Positions 8,882 through 19,319 are shown, counted from the stretch's first letter. The stretch is DNA of 64,000 nt from Desulfopila_A sp964446655 (GCA_964446655.1 CAYUPL010000003.1:1-64000); one strand, 5' to 3'. The notes: generated by a model from the sequence alone, not told the origin. Program-made: numbers and translations.

Positions 8882-9967
8882 ATGAGTGAGAGAATCTACA
8901 ATTTTAGTCCCGGCCCCGCAACACTTCCCCTGGAGGTTTTAGAAAAAGCCGGAAAAGATATTATTAATTTTGATAACTCCGGTATCGGCATTTGTGAAAT
9001 CAGTCACAGGTCAAAAGAATTTATGGCCGTTGCTGCTCAAGCAGAACAACTTCTGCGCGATTTACTCACAATACCTGACAATTACAAAGTACTGTTTTTG
9101 CAAGGAGGTGCTTCCAGTCAATTTTTTATGGTTCCCATGAATCTACTTTCAGAAGGAAAAAAGGCGACCTATCTCAATACCGGAACCTGGAGTAAAAAAG
9201 CCATTAAAGAAGCCCAGCTTTTCGGCACTATCGATGTTGCTTTTTCCAGTGAAGCCGAGAAGTTCAATCGCGTTCCAGCAAATAACGACTACCAGGTTGC
9301 CACTGGTTCTGAGTATCTCTACTTTGTCTCGAACAATACCATTTTCGGGACCCAGTTCCAAAGCATGCCTGAAACAGAGACCATGCTGGTAAGCGACATG
9401 TCTTCCGATATTTTATCACGTAGAATTGATGTCGGTAAATTCGGCATCATATTTGCCGGTGCGCAGAAAAACATGGGCCCTTCCGGTGTGACAGTGGTGA
9501 TCATCAGGGAAGATCTCCTTGAGAGAGCCCCGCTAAACATACCCGCAATGCTGAAATACAAGACGCACGCCGAGAAGGATTCCATGTTTAACACTCCCCC
9601 TACTTTTCCCATCTATATCATTGCGGAGGTTTTGCAATGGTTAAAAGAAAACGGCGGCCTTGAGGCAATTGAAGAGAGAAATAGAGAAAAAGCCATGCGC
9701 ATCTATGATGTCATCGATGCTTCAAGCTATTACCGGGGACATGCCTTGAAGGAATCGCGCTCAATGATGAACATCACCTTTAATCTCGCCACAGCCGCAC
9801 TGGAGAGTAAGTTCATTGAAGAGGCCGCTAAGGCCGGATTGAGTGGTCTGAAAGGACATCGCTCCATAGGAGGGTGCCGGGCTTCAGTCTATAATGCTTT
9901 CCCGCGTCAGGGTGCTGTACGTCTGGCGGAATTTATGCATACCTTCGCAAAAAACAATCCTGCGTAA
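8882..9967 (+). CDS. serC: Phosphoserine aminotransferase
   Basis: A PLP enzyme converting 3-phosphohydroxypyruvate and glutamate to phosphoserine (serine synthesis); some act in PLP synthesis. The N-terminus NFSPGPATLP, QGGASSQF, and the PLP-lysine motif AGAQKNMGPSG are all clear. The length of 361 aa is normal. AAGGAGG lies 8 nt before the ATG. The gene is followed by rlmN after 61 nt. Confidence 0.96.
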   Translation: MSERIYNFSPGPATLPLEVLEKAGKDIINFDNSGIGICEISHRSKEFMAVAAQAEQLLRDLLTIPDNYKVLFLQGGASSQFFMVPMNLLSEGKKATYLNTGTWSKKAIKEAQLFGTIDVAFSSEAEKFNRVPANNDYQVATGSEYLYFVSNNTIFGTQFQSMPETETMLVSDMSSDILSRRIDVGKFGIIFAGAQKNMGPSGVTVVIIREDLLERAPLNIPAMLKYKTHAEKDSMFNTPPTFPIYIIAEVLQWLKENGGLEAIEERNREKAMRIYDVIDASSYYRGHALKESRSMMNITFNLATAALESKFIEEAAKAGLSGLKGHRSIGGCRASVYNAFPRQGAVRLAEFMHTFAKNNPA

Positions 9968-10028
9968 GGGTAAATACAACACAAATGGTTCAATCCAGCT
10001 TGTCCCTGAAAAATTGAGAGCTTTATAA

Positions 10029-11087
10029 GTGAGAGCAGCCGTAACAGACCTTAAGAATTTCGATCAAAATGGACTAGTCGATTTTGTAGAGCGACTGGAC
10101 CAACCTTCTTTTCGGGGGCGCCAGCTAATGGCCTGGCTCTACAAACCCGGTATAAGCAGTTTTGATCAAATGACCGATCTTGCAAAAAAATTTCGAGAAA
10201 TACTTCATGCCACCGCATATATTTCATCATTTTCAACGCCATTGATAGAACGATCTGTCGATGGTTGCATCAAATTTGGTTTTCGGCTTGATGACGGCTA
10301 TATCATTGAGGCGGTTTTGATACCGGAAGAAGACCGTAACACGCTCTGTGTATCCTCCCAGGTCGGTTGTGCCATGCAGTGTTCTTTCTGTTTGACAGGT
10401 ACGATGGGGTTTAAACGTAATCTCCTTCCGGCTGAAATCGTTAATCAGGTCTGTGCCGTCCGAGATTATCTTCGTCATGAAGCAGTTGAAGAGAAAAATG
10501 ATCCCGCTGAGATCACCAATATCGTCTTTATGGGAATGGGTGAACCACTTAATAACCTTGACAACCTGCTGACCTCATTGTCTATCCTGACTGAACAGAA
10601 GGGGCTCGATTTCACCGGGAGAAGGATTACGGTTTCAACCTGCGGAATAGTTCCTAAAATGAAAGCGCTGGGGGAAAACGCCACTGTCAACCTGGCTGTG
10701 TCTCTTCACGCCATTGATGATGCAACCCGAGATATGCTGATGCCCATTAATAAACGCTATCCGCTGGATGTGCTGCTGGAAGCATGCCGAACCTATCCCA
10801 TGCCGAAACGCAGACGAATTATGTTTGAATATATCATGCTGGAAGGTGTCAACGACAGTGACAAAGAAGCCCGCCAACTTGCTGCTGGACTGAGATCGAT
10901 ACCCTGCAAAATAAACCTTCTTGCCTATAATGAATCGGAAGGTCTGCCCTATAAAAGCCCATCACACCACAGAATGCTCGCTTTTCAGGAAATCTTGCGG
11001 CAGAACCATTACTCGGTCTTCATTCGCAGCAGCCGTGGGGCTGATATCGCAGCAGCCTGTGGCCAGCTTGCCGGAAAACATACTTAA
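10029..11087 (+). CDS. rlmN: Dual-specificity RNA methyltransferase RlmN
   Basis: A radical-SAM enzyme methylating C2 of A2503 in 23S rRNA and A37 in tRNA. It has the radical-SAM triad CAMQCSFC near residues 115-122, preceded by the VSSQVGC segment, and VFMGMGEPLNN further on. The C-terminal methyl-carrying Cys is in AAACGQLAG. The start is a GTG at 10029; no stronger start is near. Confidence 0.95.
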   Translation: MRAAVTDLKNFDQNGLVDFVERLDQPSFRGRQLMAWLYKPGISSFDQMTDLAKKFREILHATAYISSFSTPLIERSVDGCIKFGFRLDDGYIIEAVLIPEEDRNTLCVSSQVGCAMQCSFCLTGTMGFKRNLLPAEIVNQVCAVRDYLRHEAVEEKNDPAEITNIVFMGMGEPLNNLDNLLTSLSILTEQKGLDFTGRRITVSTCGIVPKMKALGENATVNLAVSLHAIDDATRDMLMPINKRYPLDVLLEACRTYPMPKRRRIMFEYIMLEGVNDSDKEARQLAAGLRSIPCKINLLAYNESEGLPYKSPSHHRMLAFQEILRQNHYSVFIRSSRGADIAAACGQLAGKHT

Positions 11088-11323
11088 CCTTCCCCCTTTT
11101 CTTTTCCTTTTTTGTATTTTACTGTATCGATCCGAGAGGCGGATATTTTGTCATTCTAGTCATTTTTACATGTGATCATTTACTGCCGAAATATTTACTA
11201 CTTGAGTGATTTTCTCTAAAATAGATATTGCTGTTTGCAGAAACGTATATTAAGTTTTATTGATACACAACAACTTATATACTGATATATCGACTTAATG
11301 GTGCAGCACCGGAGGACACAATT

Positions 11324-12766
11324 GTGAGAAAAAAAATTCTTGTGGCGAATCGAGGAGAAATTGCAATACGGCTGATTAGGGCCATTCAGGAACTAGGGTA
11401 TCTTGCTGTGGCGGTATTCGAGACACCAGACGAGATGTCCCGGCATATTCGTATTGCCGATGAAGCCATATTGCTGGGAATCGGGCCACGGTGCGATTAC
11501 CTTGATATCGATAAAGTGATTCGTGCCGCGAAAGTTTCCGGCGCCGCGGCAATTCACCCCGGATACGGTTTCCTGGCTGAAAATCAATATTTTGCCAAAG
11601 CCTGCGAAGCAGCAGGTATTATCTTTATAGGCCCCTCTTCCCAGACGATTGCTGATCTCGGCAACAAGGTTGTCGCCCGGCGCATCATGGCTGAGGCTGA
11701 TATTCCCATGGTGCCTGGAACTTCAAACCTCCCTCAAGGGAAAAAAGGCGTCGACGAGGCCTTAGCCTTCGCTCGCACCTATGGTTACCCTGTCATGTTA
11801 AAAGCTACTTCCGGCGGAGGTGGCAGAGGAATACGCAGAATAGAATCGGACGATGAAATGCGGCAGCAGATCCCCACGGCTCGATCTGAAGCTCTGGCCG
11901 CCTTTAACGATGATTCAGTCTACCTGGAAAAAGTCGTCCTCAATCCAAAACATGTTGAAGTTCAGATATTAGCCGACAACACTGGGAAAACAATTCATCT
12001 CGGCACAAGAGACTGTTCTATCCAGCGCAGAAACCAGAAACTCATAGAAATTGCCCCTTCCAGGATAGCAGATCGGGGACTTCTCGACGAGATCTGCCTT
12101 ACTGCGGTTAAAGCTGCCAAAGCTGCAGGATATTGCAACGCCGGTACCGTGGAATTTCTTATTGATAAAGACATGAAATACTATTTCATGGAGATTAACA
12201 CCAGAGTTCAGGTGGAACACACCGTTACGGAAATGATAACAGGTATTGATATAGTCAGGAATCAGATCAATCTTGCCTTTGGGGAGGAGCTTCCCATTGC
12301 TCAAGATGATATTCAGATACGAGGGCATGCTATCGAAGTGCGGATCAATGCCGAGGATCCCAAAAATAATTTCATGCCCGAAGGCGGTAAAAAGGTAGAA
12401 GTGTACAGATCGACAGGAGGCTTTGGGGTTCGACTCGATGGTTTTGTCTATCAGGGATATGTTATCCCCGAAGTGTATGATTCACTCCTGGTGAAGCTCA
12501 CGGTACATGGCTATAGCTGGGATGAGACGGTCGGCAGGCTGGTTCGCTGCCTGCGAAACTTTCATATACGAGGCCCCAAAACCACTATTCCTTTTTATCT
12601 CAATATTGCCGGGGAAAAAGACTTTATCAGCGGCGACTTCGACACATCCTATATTGACACTCATCCGCATATTTTTGCCTACGAAGAGGACAGCAGCGAG
12701 GTGGGTAAACTGGCCAAACTTATAGCAGAAATCCATTACATGAAATACAACGCTTTTGCAGCCTGA
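11324..12766 (+). CDS. Biotin carboxylase subunit (AccC/PycA type)
   Basis: ATP-dependent carboxylation of biotin by bicarbonate. It carries the biotin-carboxylase N-domain start ILVANRGEIAIRLIRA, HPGYGFLAEN, the ATP-grasp glycine-rich KATSGGGGRGIR, and the catalytic MEINTRVQVEHTVTE. The length is 480 aa. The GTG start is preceded by GGAGGA. It is paired with the carboxyltransferase/biotin carrier gene 65 nt downstream, so it more likely serves as the A subunit of a two-part carboxylase than of acetyl-CoA carboxylase. Confidence 0.93.
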   Translation: MRKKILVANRGEIAIRLIRAIQELGYLAVAVFETPDEMSRHIRIADEAILLGIGPRCDYLDIDKVIRAAKVSGAAAIHPGYGFLAENQYFAKACEAAGIIFIGPSSQTIADLGNKVVARRIMAEADIPMVPGTSNLPQGKKGVDEALAFARTYGYPVMLKATSGGGGRGIRRIESDDEMRQQIPTARSEALAAFNDDSVYLEKVVLNPKHVEVQILADNTGKTIHLGTRDCSIQRRNQKLIEIAPSRIADRGLLDEICLTAVKAAKAAGYCNAGTVEFLIDKDMKYYFMEINTRVQVEHTVTEMITGIDIVRNQINLAFGEELPIAQDDIQIRGHAIEVRINAEDPKNNFMPEGGKKVEVYRSTGGFGVRLDGFVYQGYVIPEVYDSLLVKLTVHGYSWDETVGRLVRCLRNFHIRGPKTTIPFYLNIAGEKDFISGDFDTSYIDTHPHIFAYEEDSSEVGKLAKLIAEIHYMKYNAFAA

Positions 12767-12831
12767 GCATCGTCCCGGTTCGGGGATTAGATAATTTACA
12801 GCGAATTTTACGAGAAAACAAAGGATAATGT

Positions 12832-14754
12832 ATGACTACTCTCTATCACAATACAAGTGTCCCGGAAATTCTTGCCGTTCTGCGCAGTACCAGTGGCTAT
12901 TATATTACCAACACGGCACGCGATCTTTCTCAATCCGACTTTAAAAACAGGATTCTCCTCCATACGGATCTGCTGGCAGCACCATGCAGAGACAGGGCGG
13001 GATTCTTCTCTTTGGAGATTACAGGCGGGGCTTCCATCCATGTTGATATGTTGCGCAAACAGGTTAATCCTTTCACCAAGTTGAAAGTTCTTCGCAAAAA
13101 AATGCCGAACACAATGTTTCAGACACTGTGTCGTGGTGTCAATTTGTTTGGCTACCGGCCCTATCCCCAAAATGTGATTCGCTTTACGGTTCAGAGTTTT
13201 GCACAATATGTCGATGTGTGGCGCACCTTCGATTTCCTTAATCATGTACCCAATATGGTCGCCGTACTTGAAGAGGTTGCAATTGCAGCAAGACTGAATG
13301 AACCCTGTCTCTGTTTTTCCACGGGCGAAGAGCATAACAACGCCTACTACATCGGAAAAGCCCGAGAAATTGTGGCAGTCACGGGTGAGGATATAGTTTT
13401 ATGCATTAAAAATCATGGCGGACTCGGCTCGCCGACCCGTATCGGCTCTCTCGTTGATGCTTTGAAGCAAGCACTTCCTGATGTTCCGATCCATTATCAT
13501 GGACATAATACCGACGGTAATGATGTCGGCCGCATTGTTGAGGCAGTCAAAAACGGGGCAGCCATCGTTGATGCGGCTGACTCTGCCTTCACCGGATTCT
13601 ACGGTCCTCCTCCAATTCAAAGTGTCATTTATGCTCTGAGAGAACTAGGGCATGAGTGTCCTTCGATCAACGAAGAAGCAATTATAGAAACCTCTGACAT
13701 TTTAAGAGAGGAGCGAAAATATTATGAACAGTTCGAGTCCCAGATTAAGGGATTTCAGCCAAATGTCCAGACCCACAAATTGCCCGGAGGGGCTATGGGG
13801 TCAAGTCTCGAGCAGGCGGTCAAAGGTGATTTTCTTGAGCAAATGCCGGATATTCTTAATAAAGAGTTGCCACGTGTGCAAAAAGAGCTGGGAAATTTCT
13901 GGTCAGTTACCCCTGGATCACAAATTTTATGGACCACAGCTGTTGCCAATGTATTAGGTGGTGAAAGATATGGCACTCCCTCAGGAGACCTGCGTAACCT
14001 TCTTCTTGGCAAATACGGTCCCCTCCCCTTTTACCAACCTGAAGAGTGGATATATCGGAAGGTTTTAGGAGATGACTGGCACAATGTTCTGGCAACAGAA
14101 GGTGGTATTGAAGATATTGCCGATATGGATCTTGGTCATGAGCGTTTTGACCTGGCGGAAAAGATTGGGTATGAACCAACTGACGAGCAGCTGGCCCTCT
14201 ATCTCCAGCATCCAAACGATGCCGTTGAGTTTTTTAAATTTGAGGAACAATATGGCAAATCCTATGTATTACCGCCGGCGATCCTGTTCCGCACCGGAGG
14301 CTTTGAAATAGGCGAAAAACTAGCGTTTCGCGACTGCGAAGGTAAAGAACACCTTGTCGAGATTGGACCGTCCCCGGTCAATGATACCGGTGAAACCAGT
14401 GTCTATCTAACCGTCGACCACCATCCATCGGTGTTTACCTTCACTTCGACAGCGGCATCAGCACGGCCGGCGGAAGAGATTACGTTAAGCAAGGAGGAAA
14501 TTCTCGACCTGGCCAAAGCGGGTGACCTGAGAGCGCCCTTTGCCGGCACTGTGGTTGAGATTACGGTTTCCGACGGTCAGGAGGTGATGTCCGGCGACCG
14601 GGTCGCGGTACTGGAAGCCATGAAAATGCAAACGCCTGTGCTCAGCGAAACAGATGGCATTGTAACCGCTATTTATGCCAAAAAAGGAGATACACTGCAG
14701 CCTGGGCGAAAATTGCTGAAGATTGATACAGACCAGGAGATGGAAAAAAAATAA
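12832..14754 (+). CDS. Biotin-dependent carboxyltransferase with biotinyl domain (PycB/OadA-like, divergent)
   Basis: A 640-residue protein. It has an N-terminal TIM-barrel carboxyltransferase (about 25-300), a PYC/OADA-type middle domain, and a C-terminal biotinyl domain with the biotin-Lys motif EAMKMQ near residue 600. With the preceding biotin carboxylase it would form a two-subunit pyruvate or related 2-oxoacid carboxylase feeding oxaloacetate. Metal-site residues appear kept: Asp31 and Gln34 in RDLSQS, Lys193 in CIKNHGG, and His221/His223 in HYHGH. Several canonical motifs are altered, including KDMAG to KNHGG and PGG-x-x-T/S to PGGAMGS. The substrate is therefore uncertain; 2-oxoglutarate or another acid is possible. 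Confidence 0.8.
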   Translation: MTTLYHNTSVPEILAVLRSTSGYYITNTARDLSQSDFKNRILLHTDLLAAPCRDRAGFFSLEITGGASIHVDMLRKQVNPFTKLKVLRKKMPNTMFQTLCRGVNLFGYRPYPQNVIRFTVQSFAQYVDVWRTFDFLNHVPNMVAVLEEVAIAARLNEPCLCFSTGEEHNNAYYIGKAREIVAVTGEDIVLCIKNHGGLGSPTRIGSLVDALKQALPDVPIHYHGHNTDGNDVGRIVEAVKNGAAIVDAADSAFTGFYGPPPIQSVIYALRELGHECPSINEEAIIETSDILREERKYYEQFESQIKGFQPNVQTHKLPGGAMGSSLEQAVKGDFLEQMPDILNKELPRVQKELGNFWSVTPGSQILWTTAVANVLGGERYGTPSGDLRNLLLGKYGPLPFYQPEEWIYRKVLGDDWHNVLATEGGIEDIADMDLGHERFDLAEKIGYEPTDEQLALYLQHPNDAVEFFKFEEQYGKSYVLPPAILFRTGGFEIGEKLAFRDCEGKEHLVEIGPSPVNDTGETSVYLTVDHHPSVFTFTSTAASARPAEEITLSKEEILDLAKAGDLRAPFAGTVVEITVSDGQEVMSGDRVAVLEAMKMQTPVLSETDGIVTAIYAKKGDTLQPGRKLLKIDTDQEMEKK

Positions 14755-14797
14755 CTCAAAACGGCTCAACCCTCTCTCTCCAAGAGGAAAGACCAGA

Positions 14798-16411
14798 TCA
14801 CAGCAAATGAAGAAGAACAACATTGAGCGTGCCGATCAAAAAACCAAGTAATGCTCCGAAAAGATTAATATATTTAAACTGTTCTTCCATAATGGAAAGC
14901 AGGAGTCGTTCGAGACGGAGTAGATCGAGCGAGTCGACTTTTTCAGCCACAATATGCTCAATATTCAAGGAGGAGACCAGCCCGGGAACCTCCGTGGCAA
15001 GCATTGCCGATGCCATCTTTCTAAGAGAATCATACAGTCCGTCTCTGACTCCACCAGGAAGCAGATCGACCAGTTTCCCGATTCTTCTCTGCAGAAGTGA
15101 CCGGACGATTTTATCCACTATGGCATCAATCACCGTTTTCGCTGCAGGAGAACGTAGTGCTGCAACGGCGGCAGAGACAATCTTTCCCTTGGCGACTTCC
15201 AACCCGTTTTCGCCTAAAGAATCAAGAAGCACCTCATCTATTTCTTTTGCTCCACCTTGAATATACATCTCAATGTTTTCCCTAAGCATTGTCGTGATTG
15301 CCTCTGCAACACCATCTTCCTGTAATAAAGCAGAAAGGTGTTCTGCCGCATTTTTACAGGTCTCTCTGCTGTTCAACACAGATTTTTCCGAAATAAAGGA
15401 AGAAATGGGGGTATTAAGATAGTGTTGCACACGTTCAAGAAGCAGCCCGGTCACTCTTTCCTGAACGCCTTTATCCTTTAAGAGTTTGGCAATATCTTCT
15501 TCATTGTTCTGCAGGTATTCTTTGACTGCTTTTTCAATGGTTTCAAACGTCAAAAAACCCTGTACCATTGACGCCATGGGGCCAAGAGTTGCCGCGAAGC
15601 TGTCTACTCCTTTTTTAACGCCTTCCACTATCTTGTTCTGTATCTCAGGATCTCTCGTGATTTCTGCAACTTTTTCCAGAATGTCAGGTGTTTTTTTCTC
15701 TATTGCCTGCAGCAGCAGTTGTATTAGAGATTCCGGCAGAATCTGTTGGAGACTCTGCTCTTTTTTTAGAATCTTATTTACCTGAACATAAAAAAAATCC
15801 TCGAGCCACTGTGCAAAGGTGTTACTTGCCAATAACTTTTTAATGGATTGCTGCATGGAGGCATAGACAAATTCTCTTTGGTCCTGCTTCAGGACAAAAT
15901 CAATATCTTGGCGGAGAAAGGCGTTGCATCCTTGACGAATGGTTCTCTCCACCAACCGTTCAAAACCTTCCGTCTGTATATTCCGCTGTATCTGTTTCTT
16001 CAGCTGATAGGTCAAAGTCTTGATGCCAATATCGAAATAACTGGCATATCGTTTTGGGATGAGCTGTGGCAGTGGCGGAAGATCACGTTCCAAGACCCCT
16101 CCTACTCGTCCTGTTATTAAACCGCCTAGATGGTGCTGAAATGATTCTTTCTGCAAAGCTCTGCCGATTTCTTTGCTGGTGAGCAGATGCCCCCCAACCA
16201 TTTTTCCTATATTGACGGCAAGATCATGTCTTTTTGCAGGAATAACTCCAGGTGTCATCGGCAATCGGACACCAAACAGACGCCAAGGGTTAAGGGGTCG
16301 AAAAAGCATCCTGATAGCAACTTTGTTGGTGAGATAACCGATGAACGCGCCTATTACAGGGGGGGCCACATATGGGGAATATGTCGAAAAAAAATGGTAG
16401 ATATCAGACAT
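14798..16411 (-). CDS. DUF445-family membrane protein
   Basis: A 537-residue protein with an N-terminal hydrophobic segment (IGAFIGYLTNKVAIRMLF, the DUF445 start signature with Asn-Lys) and a matching C-terminal membrane segment (LFGALLGFLIGTLNVVLLHLL). In between is a long helical region of repeated amphipathic segments. RLPMTPGVIPAKRHDLA is also typical. The function of the family is unknown; a membrane scaffold or envelope role is usually guessed. It faces the carboxylase genes tail to tail with 43 bp between. Confidence 0.85.
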   Translation of the reverse strand: MSDIYHFFSTYSPYVAPPVIGAFIGYLTNKVAIRMLFRPLNPWRLFGVRLPMTPGVIPAKRHDLAVNIGKMVGGHLLTSKEIGRALQKESFQHHLGGLITGRVGGVLERDLPPLPQLIPKRYASYFDIGIKTLTYQLKKQIQRNIQTEGFERLVERTIRQGCNAFLRQDIDFVLKQDQREFVYASMQQSIKKLLASNTFAQWLEDFFYVQVNKILKKEQSLQQILPESLIQLLLQAIEKKTPDILEKVAEITRDPEIQNKIVEGVKKGVDSFAATLGPMASMVQGFLTFETIEKAVKEYLQNNEEDIAKLLKDKGVQERVTGLLLERVQHYLNTPISSFISEKSVLNSRETCKNAAEHLSALLQEDGVAEAITTMLRENIEMYIQGGAKEIDEVLLDSLGENGLEVAKGKIVSAAVAALRSPAAKTVIDAIVDKIVRSLLQRRIGKLVDLLPGGVRDGLYDSLRKMASAMLATEVPGLVSSLNIEHIVAEKVDSLDLLRLERLLLSIMEEQFKYINLFGALLGFLIGTLNVVLLHLL

Positions 16412-16580
16412 TCGGTACTCCGGATCCTAATGATATGAATACTGTGGAAAAATCTCCCGGCAGGATCTCCTGATGATGAGATAGAGCTGAATTTCCTTGG
16501 GATTATTAAAAAAAATGCTGCAAACCATTTAGGCTTTCTGCGGTTCTAAATATTTGATCGGCTATTTTTTAAACGCACTC

Positions 16581-16609
16581 TTGCTTTTTTGCAAAACTTA
16601 TCTTTTAAT
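16581..16609 (+). promoter_or_regulatory. Possible sigma-70 promoter upstream of sdhC
   Basis: TTGCTT (16581-16586), a 17-nt spacer and TTTAAT (16604-16609), about 70 nt before the sdhC start. The region is very AT-rich, so the match is only suggestive. Confidence 0.3.
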
Positions 16610-16679
16610 TTTTCGTAAAACTATATAAATGTACTATTTATATTTCCATCATCCTCAACTCAATCCAAGGATATTCGTT

Positions 16680-17327
16680 ATGTGGCTTCTCAGATTCTTT
16701 TCGTCCTCAATCGGCAAGAAAATCCTTATGGCCGCTTCCGGTCTGCTGTTACTTCTTTTTCTTGTCGCGCACGCCATAGGCAATGCCGCCATCTTTTTTG
16801 GCAGTAAGGCTTTCCAAGCATACGCTGATGCATTGCATAGTTTGCCGGTGGTTGTATTCGTCTTTGGCCTTGGGTTACTGATCGTGTTCATCATCCATAT
16901 CTTTATCGGCGTACAACTTTTTTTGCAGAACCGAAAAACGGGCGCGTCAAGATATGCCGTCACCACCAGGGTTGTCGAAAATACCTTTGCATCTTCGACA
17001 ATGCCTTATACCGGGTTACTTATCCTGCTTTTTGTCATTATTCATGTCTTCGGCTTTGGCGTTAATCCTACGGGGACAGAGGTTTCCATTCTGATAAAAG
17101 ATCTGCTCGGCAATTTTTTCTACGGTCTCTTTTACCTCTTTTCTTTTTGTGTGCTGGCCGTTCACCTCAGCCATGGATTCTGGAGTATGCTACAGACATT
17201 TGGTGTTAATCATCCTCGATACAATGACGGTATAGCAAAGCTGACATATATCGTACCAGGTTTTTTTCTAGTGTTTTTCGGCACAATTGTCCTCTATTTC
17301 ATGACAGGCGTCGGCGCCGGCTACTGA
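16680..17327 (+). CDS. sdhC: Succinate dehydrogenase/fumarate reductase cytochrome b subunit
   Basis: A membrane anchor of the B. subtilis/Wolinella type with about five hydrophobic helices. It starts with the typical FFSSSIGKKILMAASGL segment, and conserved His in VAHAIGN and IIHIFIGVQL are likely heme ligands. The ATG at 16680 is preceded by AAGGA at about 9 nt; an upstream ATG would add 17 unlikely residues. It exchanges electrons between menaquinone and the SdhAB heads. It is the first gene of sdhCAB. Confidence 0.92.
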   Translation: MWLLRFFSSSIGKKILMAASGLLLLLFLVAHAIGNAAIFFGSKAFQAYADALHSLPVVVFVFGLGLLIVFIIHIFIGVQLFLQNRKTGASRYAVTTRVVENTFASSTMPYTGLLILLFVIIHVFGFGVNPTGTEVSILIKDLLGNFFYGLFYLFSFCVLAVHLSHGFWSMLQTFGVNHPRYNDGIAKLTYIVPGFFLVFFGTIVLYFMTGVGAGY

Positions 17328-17390
17328 AAAAATATTTCTGCGCAACTTTTTGTACCATGCAACAGTCATTATACTTAAAAGGTTTATAAT

Positions 17391-19319
17391 ATGGAACTTA
17401 ATGCTCGTATCCCTTCTGGACCGTTAGCTGAGAAATGGGACAACCATAAATTCAGCAGCAAACTTGTCAATCCCGCCAATCGAAGAAAATTCAAAATTAT
17501 TGTAGTTGGCACCGGACTGGCTGGAGCGTCTGCTGCAGCGACTTTAGCGGAACAAGGCTATAAAGTTCATGCATTTTGTATTCACGACAGCCCCAGGAGA
17601 GCACATTCCATCGCCGCTCAGGGAGGCATAAACGCGGCTAAGAACTACCAGACCGATGGTGACTCCGTTTTTCGCCTTTTTTACGATACCATAAAAGGCG
17701 GAGACTTCAGAGCACGTGAAGCCAATGTTTACCGACTTGCTCAAGTGAGCAATACTATTATCGATCAATGTGTTGCCCAAGGTGTGCCTTTTGCCAGGGA
17801 ATATGGTGGAGGCCTGGCAAACAGATCTTTTGGCGGAGCACAGGTTTCCAGAACATTTTATGCCAGGGGCCAAACCGGTCAACAGCTTCTCCTGGGCGCA
17901 TACAGCGCCCTCTCTCGCCAGATACACAGCAGCGGCGTTACCATGTTCAACCGTAGGGAGATGATGGATGTAGTGGTGGTGGACGGCCGTGCCCGTGGAA
18001 TCATCACACGGAACCTGATTAACGGCAACCTTGAATCCCACTGGGCAGATGCTGTGTTGCTCTGCACTGGTGGTTACGGTAATGCTTACTTTTTGTCTAC
18101 CAATGCCATGGCATCCAATGTTACTGCCGCGTGGCGGGCTTACAAACATGGTGCCGGTTTTGCCAATCCAAGTTTTGTCCAAATTCATCCCACCTGTATC
18201 CCTGTTCACGGTGATTATCAGTCTAAACTGACTCTTATGAGCGAAAGTTTACGGAATGATGGCAGAGTCTGGGTTCCCAAAAATACAGGGGATAAAAGAC
18301 CACCTGCTGACATTCCCGACGCTGAACGGGACTACTATCTGGAAAATAAATACCCCAGTTTCGGCAACCTTGTCCCCCGTGACGTCGCTTCCCGCAATGC
18401 CAAGGAACAGTGTGATCAAGGAAAAGGTGTCGGATCAACAGGTCTTGCGGTCTATCTCGACTTTGCCGATGCCATTAAACGTGACGGTCAGGCAACAATT
18501 ATGCGAAAATACGGTAATCTTTTTCAGATGTATGAAAAAATCACCGATTCGAGCCCTCTGCAAGAGCCGATGATGATCTTTCCAGCTGTGCACTATACCA
18601 TGGGAGGACTCTGGGTCGATTATAATCTGATGACTACCATACCCGGACTTTTTGCCTTGGGTGAATGTAATTTCTCCGACCATGGCGCCAATCGATTAGG
18701 CGCCAGTGCACTGATGCAGGGGCTGGCCGACGGCTATTTTGTTATTCCAACATCAGTTGCCAACTATCTTGGCGAGAGCACTCTTGGCCCGGTATCAGAC
18801 TCAGATTCGGCTTTCACCACCGCTCAGCACAACGTTGGTTTACGATTGCAGAAAATAATGCAGAACAGCAGCGGCTCTACCACCGGAAAAGTAACTGTCG
18901 ACGAGATCCACAAAGAGTTGGGCCACCTGCTCTGGGACAATTGCGGTATGGCCCGCAATAAAGAGGGGCTGCAATCGGCCTTGCAGCAGCTTCCGGAAAT
19001 CCGTCGGAAGTTCTGGGACAAGGTCTATATTCCCGGCAGCGGCAGTGAGTTGAATCAGACGCTGGAGAGAGCTGGAAGAGTGGCTGACTTTCTTGAATTC
19101 GGCGAGATAATGATTCACGACGCTCTGCGCCGAGAAGAATCATGCGGCTGCCACCTGCGCGAAGAAAGCCAGACCGAGGAAAACGAAGCCAAACGAGATG
19201 ATGAAAACTATTCTCATGTTTCAGTCTGGGAATATAAAGGTGACGAGGTTGAACCCGAAATGCATAAGGAAGAACTCGGCTTTGAGTATGTCACCCCCAG
19301 CCAGAGAAGTTATAGATAA
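17391..19319 (+). CDS. sdhA: Succinate dehydrogenase/fumarate reductase flavoprotein subunit
   Basis: The 642-aa catalytic subunit with covalent FAD. The FAD-binding VVGTGLAGASAAATLAEQGY lies near residues 36-55. The covalent-FAD histidine segment is RRAHSIAAQGGINAAKN. Active-site regions include QIHPTCIPVHG, LMSESLRNDGR and LGASALMQGLADGYF. Sequence alone does not decide the direction (succinate oxidation or fumarate reduction). In a sulfate reducer with menaquinone either is possible. Confidence 0.95.
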   Translation: MELNARIPSGPLAEKWDNHKFSSKLVNPANRRKFKIIVVGTGLAGASAAATLAEQGYKVHAFCIHDSPRRAHSIAAQGGINAAKNYQTDGDSVFRLFYDTIKGGDFRAREANVYRLAQVSNTIIDQCVAQGVPFAREYGGGLANRSFGGAQVSRTFYARGQTGQQLLLGAYSALSRQIHSSGVTMFNRREMMDVVVVDGRARGIITRNLINGNLESHWADAVLLCTGGYGNAYFLSTNAMASNVTAAWRAYKHGAGFANPSFVQIHPTCIPVHGDYQSKLTLMSESLRNDGRVWVPKNTGDKRPPADIPDAERDYYLENKYPSFGNLVPRDVASRNAKEQCDQGKGVGSTGLAVYLDFADAIKRDGQATIMRKYGNLFQMYEKITDSSPLQEPMMIFPAVHYTMGGLWVDYNLMTTIPGLFALGECNFSDHGANRLGASALMQGLADGYFVIPTSVANYLGESTLGPVSDSDSAFTTAQHNVGLRLQKIMQNSSGSTTGKVTVDEIHKELGHLLWDNCGMARNKEGLQSALQQLPEIRRKFWDKVYIPGSGSELNQTLERAGRVADFLEFGEIMIHDALRREESCGCHLREESQTEENEAKRDDENYSHVSVWEYKGDEVEPEMHKEELGFEYVTPSQRSYR

